Part shown: piece by piece, positions 1-5,513 of the stretch | Position numbering within the stretch: position 1 is the first letter of the stretch | Layout of the letters: the number at the start of each line of letters is the position of its first letter | Assembly (NCBI GenBank): GCA_946405695.1 | Contig: CAMJIA010000062.1 | Span: 1-8,743 of the forward strand | DNA length: 8,743 bases | Source of the DNA: an uncultured Prevotellaceae bacterium | Lineage (GTDB): Bacteria > Bacteroidota > Bacteroidia > Bacteroidales > Bacteroidaceae | Direction: 5' to 3' | Translations under genes and position numbers: made by a program | Notes under the pieces: generated by a model | The model's input: only the letters and a program-made list of their open reading frames with translations | Databases searched by the model: none | Told to the model about the DNA's origin: nothing

Positions 1-42
1 GAACCACAATCTGACGCTCTAACCAACTGAACTACGGGCACC
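1..42 (-). tRNA. tRNA-His (GTG anticodon), 3' part outside window
   Basis: The reverse complement reads as the 5' half of a tRNA. An acceptor strand (41-35) is followed by T8-A9. A D-arm follows, with stem GTTC/GAGC (32-29 and 19-16) and a loop containing GTTGGTTA. An anticodon stem begins TCAGA (14-10), and the loop TTGTGGT (9-3) carries anticodon GTG (7-5). The first two bases of the closing stem strand pair correctly. A G at 42 just before the acceptor strand fits the extra G-1 that histidyl-tRNA synthetase requires. The rest of the anticodon stem, the T-arm and the 3' acceptor strand lie beyond base 1, so the gene is truncated by the window and not visibly broken. Confidence 0.88.
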
Positions 43-70
43 ATGTTGGTTGCTTCCTCAAAAGCGAGTG

Positions 71-102
71 CAAAGGTACGGGAAAAATTTGGATTGGCCA
101 AA
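71..102 (-). promoter_or_regulatory. Bacteroidetes-type promoter of tRNA-His
   Basis: On the minus strand a TTTG (102-99) is followed after 20 bases by TACCTTTG (78-71), matching the -33 TTTG and -7 TAnnTTTG elements of the primary sigma factor in Bacteroidetes. Transcription should begin near 63-66, giving a leader of about 20 bases before the tRNA 5' end at 42. Both boxes lie within the arms of the inverted repeat at 76-114. Confidence 0.7.
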
Positions 103-114
103 TAATTCCCGTAC
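76..114. repeat. Long imperfect inverted repeat between secG and tRNA-His
   Basis: Outer arms GTACGGGAA (76-84) and TTCCCGTAC (106-114) are perfect complements. Inner arms ATTTGG (87-92) and CCAAAT (98-103) are also perfect, separated by a five-base loop (93-97). Only an AA/AA mismatch separates inner from outer, so the stem has 15 base pairs. On the plus strand it is followed by six T (115-120), the form of an intrinsic terminator. On the minus strand, the direction of both flanking genes, the downstream T-run is poor, but the hairpin could still end or protect the secG transcript. It also contains the tRNA promoter boxes. Confidence 0.75.
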
Positions 115-130
115 TTTTTTCCGAAAATCT

Positions 131-538
131 TTAATTTGCAGGCTGTGCAGGTGCTGCGGGAGCCTCTGCAGCGGGTGCTTCAGCAGCCTTAGTGGCAGGA
201 GCCTCTGCAGCAGGAGCAGCAGCGTCCTTGGTCTGGCTGGCACCAAAGCCGGGCAGATTGTTAGGATTGGTGACGGGGTTCTCGATGTTCTCCATCACTG
301 AGCTGTCAGTGGTAGCAGAGGGAGCAACCCATGCGCAGATGATGCTGATGACAACCATGCTGGCAGCAAGTGCCCATGTAGCCTTCTCGATGAAGTCGGT
401 GGTCTTACGAACACCTGCTACCTGGTTGTAGCCAGCGAAACTGGATGACAGACCGCCACCCTTAGACTCTTGAATCAGCACGATACCAATCATGAGTACG
501 GCTGCAAGTACGATAAGAATTACAAATAATGTGTACAT
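131..538 (-). CDS. secG: SecG, protein translocase subunit
   Basis: This 135-residue protein is the SecG subunit of the SecYEG inner-membrane channel, which assists SecA-driven export. Two hydrophobic helices are visible at about residues 3-22 and 54-72. The loop between them contains the family signature QESKGGGLSSSFAG (23-36), matching the QxGKG...SF region of SecG. After residue 73 comes a long tail rich in Ala, Pro and Glu, with AEAPA-type repeats encoded by GC-rich repetitive DNA. E. coli SecG is about 110 residues, so the tail is an extension, probably disordered. The ATG at 538 is the only start that includes the first helix. The gene is last in the minus-strand operon, 24 bases after the TPR-like gene, with an AT-rich leader and no Shine-Dalgarno sequence. 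Confidence 0.93.
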   Translation of the reverse strand: MYTLFVILIVLAAVLMIGIVLIQESKGGGLSSSFAGYNQVAGVRKTTDFIEKATWALAASMVVISIICAWVAPSATTDSSVMENIENPVTNPNNLPGFGASQTKDAAAPAAEAPATKAAEAPAAEAPAAPAQPAN

Positions 539-562
539 AATTTTTAAATGTTTTGATTGTTG

Positions 563-1312
563 TTATTTTTTCGTTGTTTTATTCTTGTTGTTTATAATGA
601 GTTTCTCGAGGAAACGTATCTGATCGGCAAAGTAGGCATTCTTCTGCGGATACTTCGTGCTGAGACGAGTGATGATATCGAGGGCTTTCTGATAGCGTCC
701 CTGCTTGATATAGATGCGTGCCAGTGTTTCGGTGAAGTACTCCTCGTCGCCGTCGTCGGCATTGCTGTCTTGTTGACTTTCTTCAAAGTCGTCCTGTGGC
801 AGGTCGAGTGTGATGTGTCCCTGTTCCTGTTGCAGGAAGTTGTCGATGAGGTCATGCCCCTTCAGCTGTGGAGCGTCGTCTGTTACGACATTGCTCTCTG
901 TCTCCAGCAGGAAGGCCACGTAGTCGATGGCTGCATCGGCAGGTGTGGGGCGACGCTTCATGTCCTTCGGCTCCTCGTCCTCGGGTATGGATTCGAGGAA
1001 GTTGTCGATGAGGTCGATGGTGCGGCTTGACGAGCTGTCGGCTTTGGGCTTCTGGCTGTTAGCTTTCGGCTTTTGACGCAGCTGGTAGTGGGCAGCCTCG
1101 ACCATGTTGAAGATGGCCTTGCGGTCGGTGATGTAGAAGGCGGCACGGCGCAATTCTTCGTCGAAAGCGGCATCGTGGAGCAGATAGAGATTCTGCAGCA
1201 TGAGCAGTCGTGCCGTCTGGAAATACGGATTCAGTGCCAGCATAGAACGTAGCTCGTACAGCGTGTCGCGGTCGAGTCGCTCTGGGTGGTTGATGAGTTC
1301 CGTCAGTTCCAT
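563..1312 (-). CDS. TPR-like protein of unknown function, between lptE and secG
   Basis: I recognise no named family; this is a 249-residue, probably cytoplasmic protein without signal peptide or membrane helix. The N-terminal region (about 1-80) is helical, with TPR-like spacing (ALNPYFQTARLLMLQNLYLL). The middle (about 80-190) is polar and acidic, likely disordered. The C-terminus (about 195-245) resembles one or two TPR units (LARIYIKQGRYQKALDIITR, then a repeat ending near LEKLI). The heptapeptide DLIDNFL occurs twice in the middle, at 100-106 and 154-160, suggesting a short binding motif. I chose the ATG at 1312; an in-frame GTG at 1324 would add MKSN. It lies 33 bases after lptE and 24 before secG, so it is probably co-transcribed and linked to envelope biogenesis (inference). 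Confidence 0.8.
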   Translation of the reverse strand: MELTELINHPERLDRDTLYELRSMLALNPYFQTARLLMLQNLYLLHDAAFDEELRRAAFYITDRKAIFNMVEAAHYQLRQKPKANSQKPKADSSSSRTIDLIDNFLESIPEDEEPKDMKRRPTPADAAIDYVAFLLETESNVVTDDAPQLKGHDLIDNFLQQEQGHITLDLPQDDFEESQQDSNADDGDEEYFTETLARIYIKQGRYQKALDIITRLSTKYPQKNAYFADQIRFLEKLIINNKNKTTKK

Positions 1313-1345
1313 ATTACTTTTCACTTTTCATTAGCGCAGCGCCTA

Positions 1346-1864
1346 TCACCAGTTCGCCACTGTTGCATTGAATATCTGGTCGCAGATGTCCTTACACATC
1401 TGTGTCACCAACTCTTCCTGTACTTCGTTGAGCGAGCGGGTGGTCTCGTAGCTCTGGTTAGCCGTAAAGGTGCGCTCAAAGTCTTCCGAGTGGTTGACAT
1501 TGTTGGTGAAGCGCACGTTGACGGTCATGGAGAGCTCTGTCTGTGCAGAATAGCCCTCAGCACTTACCGACTTGTTGCGCTGCTGGTATTGCGTAATTTC
1601 ACCCTCTATCTTCAGGTCGCCGTTACGCTTGACCTGTGTCAGACGGGTGTGGGCCATAAAATGGTCTCTCAGTTCGTTGTTGAACAGCGGTCCCATAGGT
1701 CCCCACACATAGTTTGAGCGGATGGGGAATTCGGCTATCTGGATGGTCTTGGTCTTGCTGTAGTCGATGCTGGCTCCGTTGAACTTATAGCTCACGGAAC
1801 AGGCCGTCAGCAGCATAAGGGCTGCCAGACATGTCATTGTCAGTATCTTACTTCTCCAGTCCAT
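1346..1864 (-). CDS. lptE: LptE-family outer-membrane lipoprotein
   Basis: This 172-residue lipoprotein resembles the Bacteroidetes LptE family. LptE normally plugs LptD, the outer-membrane channel that inserts lipopolysaccharide. The N-terminus has positive residues (R4, K6), a hydrophobic stretch and a lipobox LTAC with the acylated Cys at 22, so the mature protein should be membrane-anchored. After it comes the family pattern SVSYKFNGASIDYSKTKTI, then a segment of alternating strands (LKIEGEITQY, ELSMTVNVRF) typical of this small alpha/beta fold, and a helical C-terminus. The ATG at 1864 precedes the upstream gene's stop, giving a 17-base overlap and probable translational coupling. Family assignment rests on overall pattern, so a related lipoprotein of other function is possible. 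Confidence 0.82.
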   Translation of the reverse strand: MDWRSKILTMTCLAALMLLTACSVSYKFNGASIDYSKTKTIQIAEFPIRSNYVWGPMGPLFNNELRDHFMAHTRLTQVKRNGDLKIEGEITQYQQRNKSVSAEGYSAQTELSMTVNVRFTNNVNHSEDFERTFTANQSYETTRSLNEVQEELVTQMCKDICDQIFNATVANW

Positions 1865-3062
1865 ATTGTTTCAGTCTGCGATATAGGGTGCGGTCGCTGA
1901 TGCCCAGTTCTTGAGCAGCCTTCTTGCGATTGCCGCCATTACGCTCCAGGGCCTTCTCCAGCATCTGACGACCAAGGTCGCTGAGGTTCAGACTCTCCAG
2001 CTCCGGCTCCACATACTCTTCGGCCTCGGCATCCTCTAGGGATGGCGTGCTGATGGGTTGAATGGGCGAAAGCTGGGTTGTTGGCAATGGGGCCGCTGGC
2101 GTGGTCTTAGTGACCTGTACGTCCTCCATCTGCTTCTTCAGCGTACTCATCTCGCGACGCATGTCGTTGACATTGCTGCGTAGTTCGAAGAGAATCTTGT
2201 AGAGTATCTCGCGCTCATTCTCAAACGAGTGTTCACCCTCGCTGTGGATGGTGGCCAACTGTGTGGTCTCCTGGTCCTGCGGGATGAAGCGTGACAGAAT
2301 CTCTGGGGTGATCTGTCGCTCGGTACTGAGGATGGAAATCTGTTCGGTGATATTCTTCAACTGGCGCACGTTGCCTGGCCACTTGTAGCGCATCAGCAAC
2401 TGCTTGGCATCGTCAGTCAGCACAATCTTGTCCATGCGGTACTTCTCGGCCATCTGCATGGCAAAGAGACGGAACAGCAGGACGATGTCCTCGCCGCGCT
2501 CGCGGAGTGGGGGCATCTGTATGGGTACCTGATTCAGACGATAGTAGAGGTCTTCGCGAAAACGACCCTCGCTGATGGCCTGTTGAATGTTGACATTGGT
2601 GGCAGCCACGATGCGCACGTCGGTCTTGCGGATTTCCGTTCCGCCAACGGGGATGTACTCACCGTTCTCCAGCACACGCAACAGACGGGCCTGGGTGGCC
2701 ATAGGCAGTTCGCCAACCTCGTCGAGGAACAGCGTACCCTTGTTGGCTACTCCGAAATAGCCCAACGAGTCGTTGATGGCTCCTGTGAAGGAACCTTTGA
2801 CGTGACCAAAGAGCTCAGAGTCGATGGTACCCTCAGGGATAGAGCCGCAGTTGATGGCGAAGTATTTCTCGCGACGACGTGGGGAGTTGTCGTGAATGAC
2901 ACGAGGGATGATTTCCTTACCCACACCACTCTCGCCAACGATGAGCACACTGAGATCTGTCGGCGCCACCTGTAAAGCGACGTCGAGGGCGCGATTCAAT
3001 GCTTCGCAGTTGCCCACGATATTGTAGCGCTGTTTGATGCTCTGTAACTCCGTTGTTTTCAT
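1848..3062 (-). CDS. Sigma-54-dependent transcriptional activator (AAA+ and Fis-type HTH)
   Basis: This 404-residue bacterial enhancer-binding protein remodels RNA polymerase carrying sigma-54 (RpoN) using ATP. The AAA+ domain starts almost at once: Walker A GESGVGKE (43-50), sigma-contact loop GSFTGA (90-95; consensus GAFTGA), Walker B TLFLDE (110-115), an ATN sensor (154-156), arginine-finger region RFREDLYYRL (167-176) and sensor II WPGNVRQ. A coiled-coil-like segment (about 280-310) and a Pro/Thr-rich acidic linker follow. The C-terminal 40 residues form a Fis-type helix-turn-helix (NRKKAAQELGISDRTLYRRL). No receiver, GAF or PAS domain precedes the AAA+ domain, so control must come through partner proteins or expression level, as in PspF. 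It heads an operon with lptE, the TPR-like gene and secG, pointing to envelope biogenesis or stress as the regulated process (inference). Confidence 0.93.
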   Translation of the reverse strand: MKTTELQSIKQRYNIVGNCEALNRALDVALQVAPTDLSVLIVGESGVGKEIIPRVIHDNSPRRREKYFAINCGSIPEGTIDSELFGHVKGSFTGAINDSLGYFGVANKGTLFLDEVGELPMATQARLLRVLENGEYIPVGGTEIRKTDVRIVAATNVNIQQAISEGRFREDLYYRLNQVPIQMPPLRERGEDIVLLFRLFAMQMAEKYRMDKIVLTDDAKQLLMRYKWPGNVRQLKNITEQISILSTERQITPEILSRFIPQDQETTQLATIHSEGEHSFENEREILYKILFELRSNVNDMRREMSTLKKQMEDVQVTKTTPAAPLPTTQLSPIQPISTPSLEDAEAEEYVEPELESLNLSDLGRQMLEKALERNGGNRKKAAQELGISDRTLYRRLKQYGLEK

Positions 3063-3075
3063 TCAGCCGTTTTTA

Positions 3076-3086
3076 GCCAATTTGGC
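3076..3086. repeat. Short perfect palindrome at the activator transcription start
   Basis: GCCAA and TTGGC are complementary around one central T. The site lies just downstream of the -7 box at 3089-3096, covering the expected transcription start and early leader of the sigma-54 activator operon. It could be an operator or a minor leader hairpin; at 5 bp per arm it may be chance. Confidence 0.35.
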
Positions 3087-3088
3087 CG

Positions 3089-3096
3089 CAAAGGTA
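3089..3096 (-). promoter_or_regulatory. -7 box of the activator-lptE-TPR-secG operon
   Basis: The minus strand reads TACCTTTG, a full match to the Bacteroidetes TAnnTTTG element. Transcription should start near 3081-3084, leaving about 20 bases before the ATG at 3062. I see no clear -33 TTTG at the expected distance. No sigma-54 type element is convincing, so the activator gene appears to be read by the housekeeping sigma factor. Confidence 0.6.
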
Positions 3097-3135
3097 CAAA
3101 GAAAATCTGACATAATGGCACACTTTGGCAGAAAT

Positions 3136-4281
3136 TTAACTTTCTTCCTCTGTTTCAGGTGTTTCAGACTTCTCTTTTTTGAACATATCCTTCGGACGAG
3201 GCTGTGCAAAACGGGCCCTGTTGCCATCCTCTCGCTTCTCGTGGAACAGCTTTGGCAGCGGGTTCTTCAGCGGTTCGTCGTAGTTCTGACGATTGCGCCA
3301 GATGTCGATAGCCGTATAGATGGCCTGACGCAACGAGTTCTCGTCGGCCTTGCCCTGTCCGGCAATGTCGTAGGCAGTGCCGTGGTCGGGCGAGGTGCGT
3401 ACGATGGGCAGGCCAGCCGTATAGTTGACGCCATTGTCGAGGGCGATGGTCTTGAAAGGTGCCAGTCCCTGGTCGTGGTACATAGCCAACACGCCATCGA
3501 AGTAGTTGTAACTGCCTGAACCGAAGAATCCGTCGGCTGCATAGGGACCAAAGGCCTGAATGCCGCTCTCTGCCAACTGGTCGATGGCAGGCTTGATGAT
3601 ATCCTTCTCCTCAGCGCCCAACAGACCGTTGTCGCCAGCATGTGGGTTCAGCGACAGTACGGCAATGCGTGGACACGATATGCGGAAGTCGCGACGCAAT
3701 GACTGGTGGAAGATGGTGGCCTTCTCAATGATGGCCTCCTTGCTGATGGCTTTGACAATGTCCTTGATGGGCAGATGAGTGGTGACGAGTGCCACACGCA
3801 GTATCTCGTTCATCAGAATCATCAGTGCCTTCTTGCCGTCGCCCAGACTGGTCTCAATATACTCTGTGTGTCCAGGGAAGTGAAAGCCTGGACTCTGGAT
3901 GGTAGCCTTGTTGATGGGTGCTGTCACCAGTACGTCGTAGAGACCGTTGCGATAGTCGGTCATAGCACGGTCCAGTGCATGGAAAGCGGCCTGTCCGGCT
4001 TCTGCTGAGGGCTGTCCCAGTTCTACCTTCGTCTCGTCATCGTGACAATTCAAAAGGTTGACACGTCCGTCGCGAGCGTCTTCGGCCTTGTTGATGATAG
4101 AGAAATTCGTCTCTAGATTGAGTGTCTTCTTGTGGTAGGTCGCAATCTTGGGCGAACCATAGATGATGGGTGTGCAAAGTTCGAGAATGGCTGGGTCTTG
4201 GAAGACCTTCAGTATCACCTCGTAACCGACACCGTTTGTATCTCCTTGCGTGATAGCCACGCGAATTTTCTGTTCTTCCAT
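3136..4281 (-). CDS. pdxA: PdxA, 4-hydroxythreonine-4-phosphate dehydrogenase
   Basis: PdxA oxidises 4-hydroxythreonine 4-phosphate with NAD; the product decarboxylates and is joined by PdxJ to deoxyxylulose phosphate to give pyridoxine phosphate (vitamin B6). The 381-residue protein has the N-terminal loop GDTNGVGYE (13-21; often GDPAGIGPE), TAPINK (120-125) and substrate-binding GHTE (137-140). Three metal-binding histidines sit at 169 (TTHLP), 214 (NPHAG) and 269 (MYHDQG), spaced as in E. coli PdxA (166, 211, 266). The TSPDHGTAYDIAG segment is also typical. The family is usually about 330 residues; the extra charged C-terminal tail (about 340-381, Lys/Glu-rich) looks disordered. It follows rlmN by 21 bases and is probably co-transcribed with it. 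Confidence 0.95.
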   Translation of the reverse strand: MEEQKIRVAITQGDTNGVGYEVILKVFQDPAILELCTPIIYGSPKIATYHKKTLNLETNFSIINKAEDARDGRVNLLNCHDDETKVELGQPSAEAGQAAFHALDRAMTDYRNGLYDVLVTAPINKATIQSPGFHFPGHTEYIETSLGDGKKALMILMNEILRVALVTTHLPIKDIVKAISKEAIIEKATIFHQSLRRDFRISCPRIAVLSLNPHAGDNGLLGAEEKDIIKPAIDQLAESGIQAFGPYAADGFFGSGSYNYFDGVLAMYHDQGLAPFKTIALDNGVNYTAGLPIVRTSPDHGTAYDIAGQGKADENSLRQAIYTAIDIWRNRQNYDEPLKNPLPKLFHEKREDGNRARFAQPRPKDMFKKEKSETPETEEES

Positions 4282-4294
4282 ATTGTTGTTGTAT

Positions 4295-4330
4295 TGATGG
4301 GTCTAATGGGTCTGATGGGACTGATGGGCT
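4295..4330. repeat. 9-base tandem repeat across the rlmN stop codon
   Basis: Four consecutive 9-base units read on the plus strand as TGATGGGTC (4295), TAATGGGTC (4304), TGATGGGAC (4313) and TGATGGGCT (4322). On the minus strand they encode the last residues of RlmN (about HQSHQTH). The A in the second unit creates the TAG stop (4303-4305), and the array runs on into the gap before pdxA. Confidence 0.8.
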
Positions 4331-5364
4331 GTTGATAGCAGGCCACAAGCGGCGAAGATGTCCTGACCGCGAGAAGCACGGATGGTCGTTGTGATGCCGT
4401 GAGCGGTGAGATAGTCGCGCAGAGCCTCCATACGTTTCTCGTCAGAGGCAGGCAGGTCAACATTGGGTATCTCGTGGAAACGGATGAGGTTGACACGACA
4501 CTCCAGACCCTCCAACAGGCGCACTATCTCGCGACCATAGAGTGGGGTGTCGTTGAGGCCGCCAAAGCAGATGTACTCAAACGAGCAACGGCGCTGGTGG
4601 GTGAAGTCGTACTCCTTGAGCAGGGCTATCGTCTCCTCCAGTGGCATTGCCTTCTCGGCAGGCATCAACTGCAAACGCTGCTCATGGAGGGGCGAGTGCA
4701 TAGAGATGGCTACGTGACAGGGACTCTCGTCTAGGAAGCGTTTCAGTTTGTTGCGAACACCCACGCTGCTGACTGTGATGCGCTTCGGACTCCATTGCCA
4801 GCCCCAGTCAGCAGTCATAATCTCCGTTACACGTAATACGGCATCGAGGTTGTCCATCGGTTCTCCTTGCCCCATGAAGACGATATTGGTGAGTTGGTCA
4901 ACCTCAGGGAGTGCGTATATCTGGTTGAGAATGTCTGCAGCGGTGAGGTTGCCCTGCCATCCCTGCTTACCCGTCTGACAGAACAGACAGTTCATCTTGC
5001 AGCCTACCTGACACGAGACGCACAATGTAGCACGGTCGTGGTCCGGAATGAAGACTGTCTCGACGAAAAGGCCTGTTTCGTTTGCTGCTGTGTCACAGCA
5101 ACATACAGGAAATAAATACTTGATGGTGCCGTCCTTGCTGCGCTGACAGTCGATGGGTTCCATAGTCCCTACCTCGTATTCTGCGCTGAGCAATTCGCGA
5201 TTGCGCTTCGACAGATTAGTCATCTCGTCGATGCTCTTCACATGCTTCTCGTACAACCATTGAGCTACCTGCTTTGCAGTAAAAGCAGGCATACCCAAAC
5301 TGCCGACAAGAGCCTTCAGCTCCGTCGGAGTAAGTCCCAAAAGTCGTTTCTTTTGTGGATTCAT
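4303..5364 (-). CDS. rlmN: RlmN, dual-specificity 23S rRNA/tRNA adenine-C2 methyltransferase
   Basis: RlmN is a radical-SAM enzyme that methylates C2 of A2503 in 23S rRNA and of A37 in some tRNAs, tuning the peptidyl-transferase exit region and decoding. The 353-residue protein has the CxxxCxxC iron-sulfur motif at C122, C126 and C129. The two methyl-transfer cysteines are C115 (in LCVSCQVGC) and C340 (in SRGQDIFAACG), matching C118 and C355 of E. coli. MGQGEP (family SAM-region motif) and the RRCSFEYICFGGLND segment are also present. A Cys-rich insertion (CCC, 88-90) precedes the ETVFIP strand. I chose the ATG at 5364 because MNPQKKRLLGLTPTEL fits the family N-terminus. The frame stays open upstream to 5496, but that stretch translates repeats and promoter. 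The C-terminal HQSHQTH comes from the minisatellite. Confidence 0.95.
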   Translation of the reverse strand: MNPQKKRLLGLTPTELKALVGSLGMPAFTAKQVAQWLYEKHVKSIDEMTNLSKRNRELLSAEYEVGTMEPIDCQRSKDGTIKYLFPVCCCDTAANETGLFVETVFIPDHDRATLCVSCQVGCKMNCLFCQTGKQGWQGNLTAADILNQIYALPEVDQLTNIVFMGQGEPMDNLDAVLRVTEIMTADWGWQWSPKRITVSSVGVRNKLKRFLDESPCHVAISMHSPLHEQRLQLMPAEKAMPLEETIALLKEYDFTHQRRCSFEYICFGGLNDTPLYGREIVRLLEGLECRVNLIRFHEIPNVDLPASDEKRMEALRDYLTAHGITTTIRASRGQDIFAACGLLSTAHQSHQTH

Positions 5365-5369
5365 GGGTG

Positions 5370-5377
5370 CAAAGGTA
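5370..5377 (-). promoter_or_regulatory. -7 box of the rlmN-pdxA operon, very close to the start codon
   Basis: The minus strand reads TACCTTTG followed by C, a full TAnnTTTG match. Its last base is six positions before the ATG at 5364, so transcription should start at or within a few bases of the start codon. No strong -33 TTTG is seen at the usual distance. Confidence 0.6.
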
Positions 5378-5393
5378 ATAAATTTAGGCGAAA

Positions 5394-5414
5394 AGTGAAG
5401 AGTGAAGAGTGAAA
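5394..5414. repeat. AGTGAAG heptamer repeat, three copies
   Basis: AGTGAAG occurs at 5394 and 5401, and AGTGAAA at 5408, head to tail. The array lies in the rlmN/glycosyltransferase divergent region, just upstream of the rlmN -7 box. A shorter piece of the same type (AAAAGTGAAAAGT, minus strand) lies before the TPR-like gene at 1316-1328. Confidence 0.75.
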
Positions 5415-5433
5415 ATTTTGTAGTTATGGCATA

Positions 5434-5468
5434 ATAATTCATAATTCGTAATTCTTTATTCCTAATTT
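5434..5468. repeat. ATAATTC heptamer repeat, about five degenerate copies
   Basis: Units of seven read ATAATTC (5434), ATAATTC (5441), GTAATTC (5448), TTTATTC (5455) and CTAATTT (5462). The array stops just upstream of the plus-strand -7 box at 5474, so it occupies the position where a -33 element would lie. Confidence 0.7.
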
Positions 5469-5473
5469 TTTTG

Positions 5474-5481
5474 TATCTTTG
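5474..5481 (+). promoter_or_regulatory. -7 box of the glycosyltransferase-SpoIID fusion gene
   Basis: TATCTTTG followed by C matches TAnnTTTG and sits after a T-run. Transcription should begin near 5486-5490, giving a leader of about 25 AT-rich bases before the ATG at 5514. No TTTG is found at the -33 distance; the region is occupied by the ATAATTC array. Confidence 0.6.
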
Positions 5482-5513
5482 CACATTATTACACAATAAA
5501 ACAAGCTAAATTC

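Noticed and set aside
135..330. Repetitive GC-rich DNA as a separate repeat element
   Set aside because: It is the coding sequence of the Ala/Pro/Glu tail of SecG and needs no other explanation.
557..1030. 157-codon open frame on the plus strand
   Set aside because: It is antisense to the TPR-like gene; Val/Leu/Cys-rich composition without a motif indicates a complementary shadow.
1313..1324. GTG start at 1324 for the TPR-like protein
   Set aside because: It adds only MKSN, encoded by the AGTGAAA-type repeat. The ATG at 1312 gives a natural N-terminus. It remains possible.
3116..3130. Sigma-54-like element TGGCAC...TTGGC
   Set aside because: The spacing is one base short, TTGC is not formed, and on the plus strand it would point into the 3' end of pdxA. 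It is not a credible promoter.
5365..5496. Upstream extension of rlmN by 44 codons
   Set aside because: The extension translates the heptamer arrays and the promoter, and family N-termini begin at the ATG at 5364.
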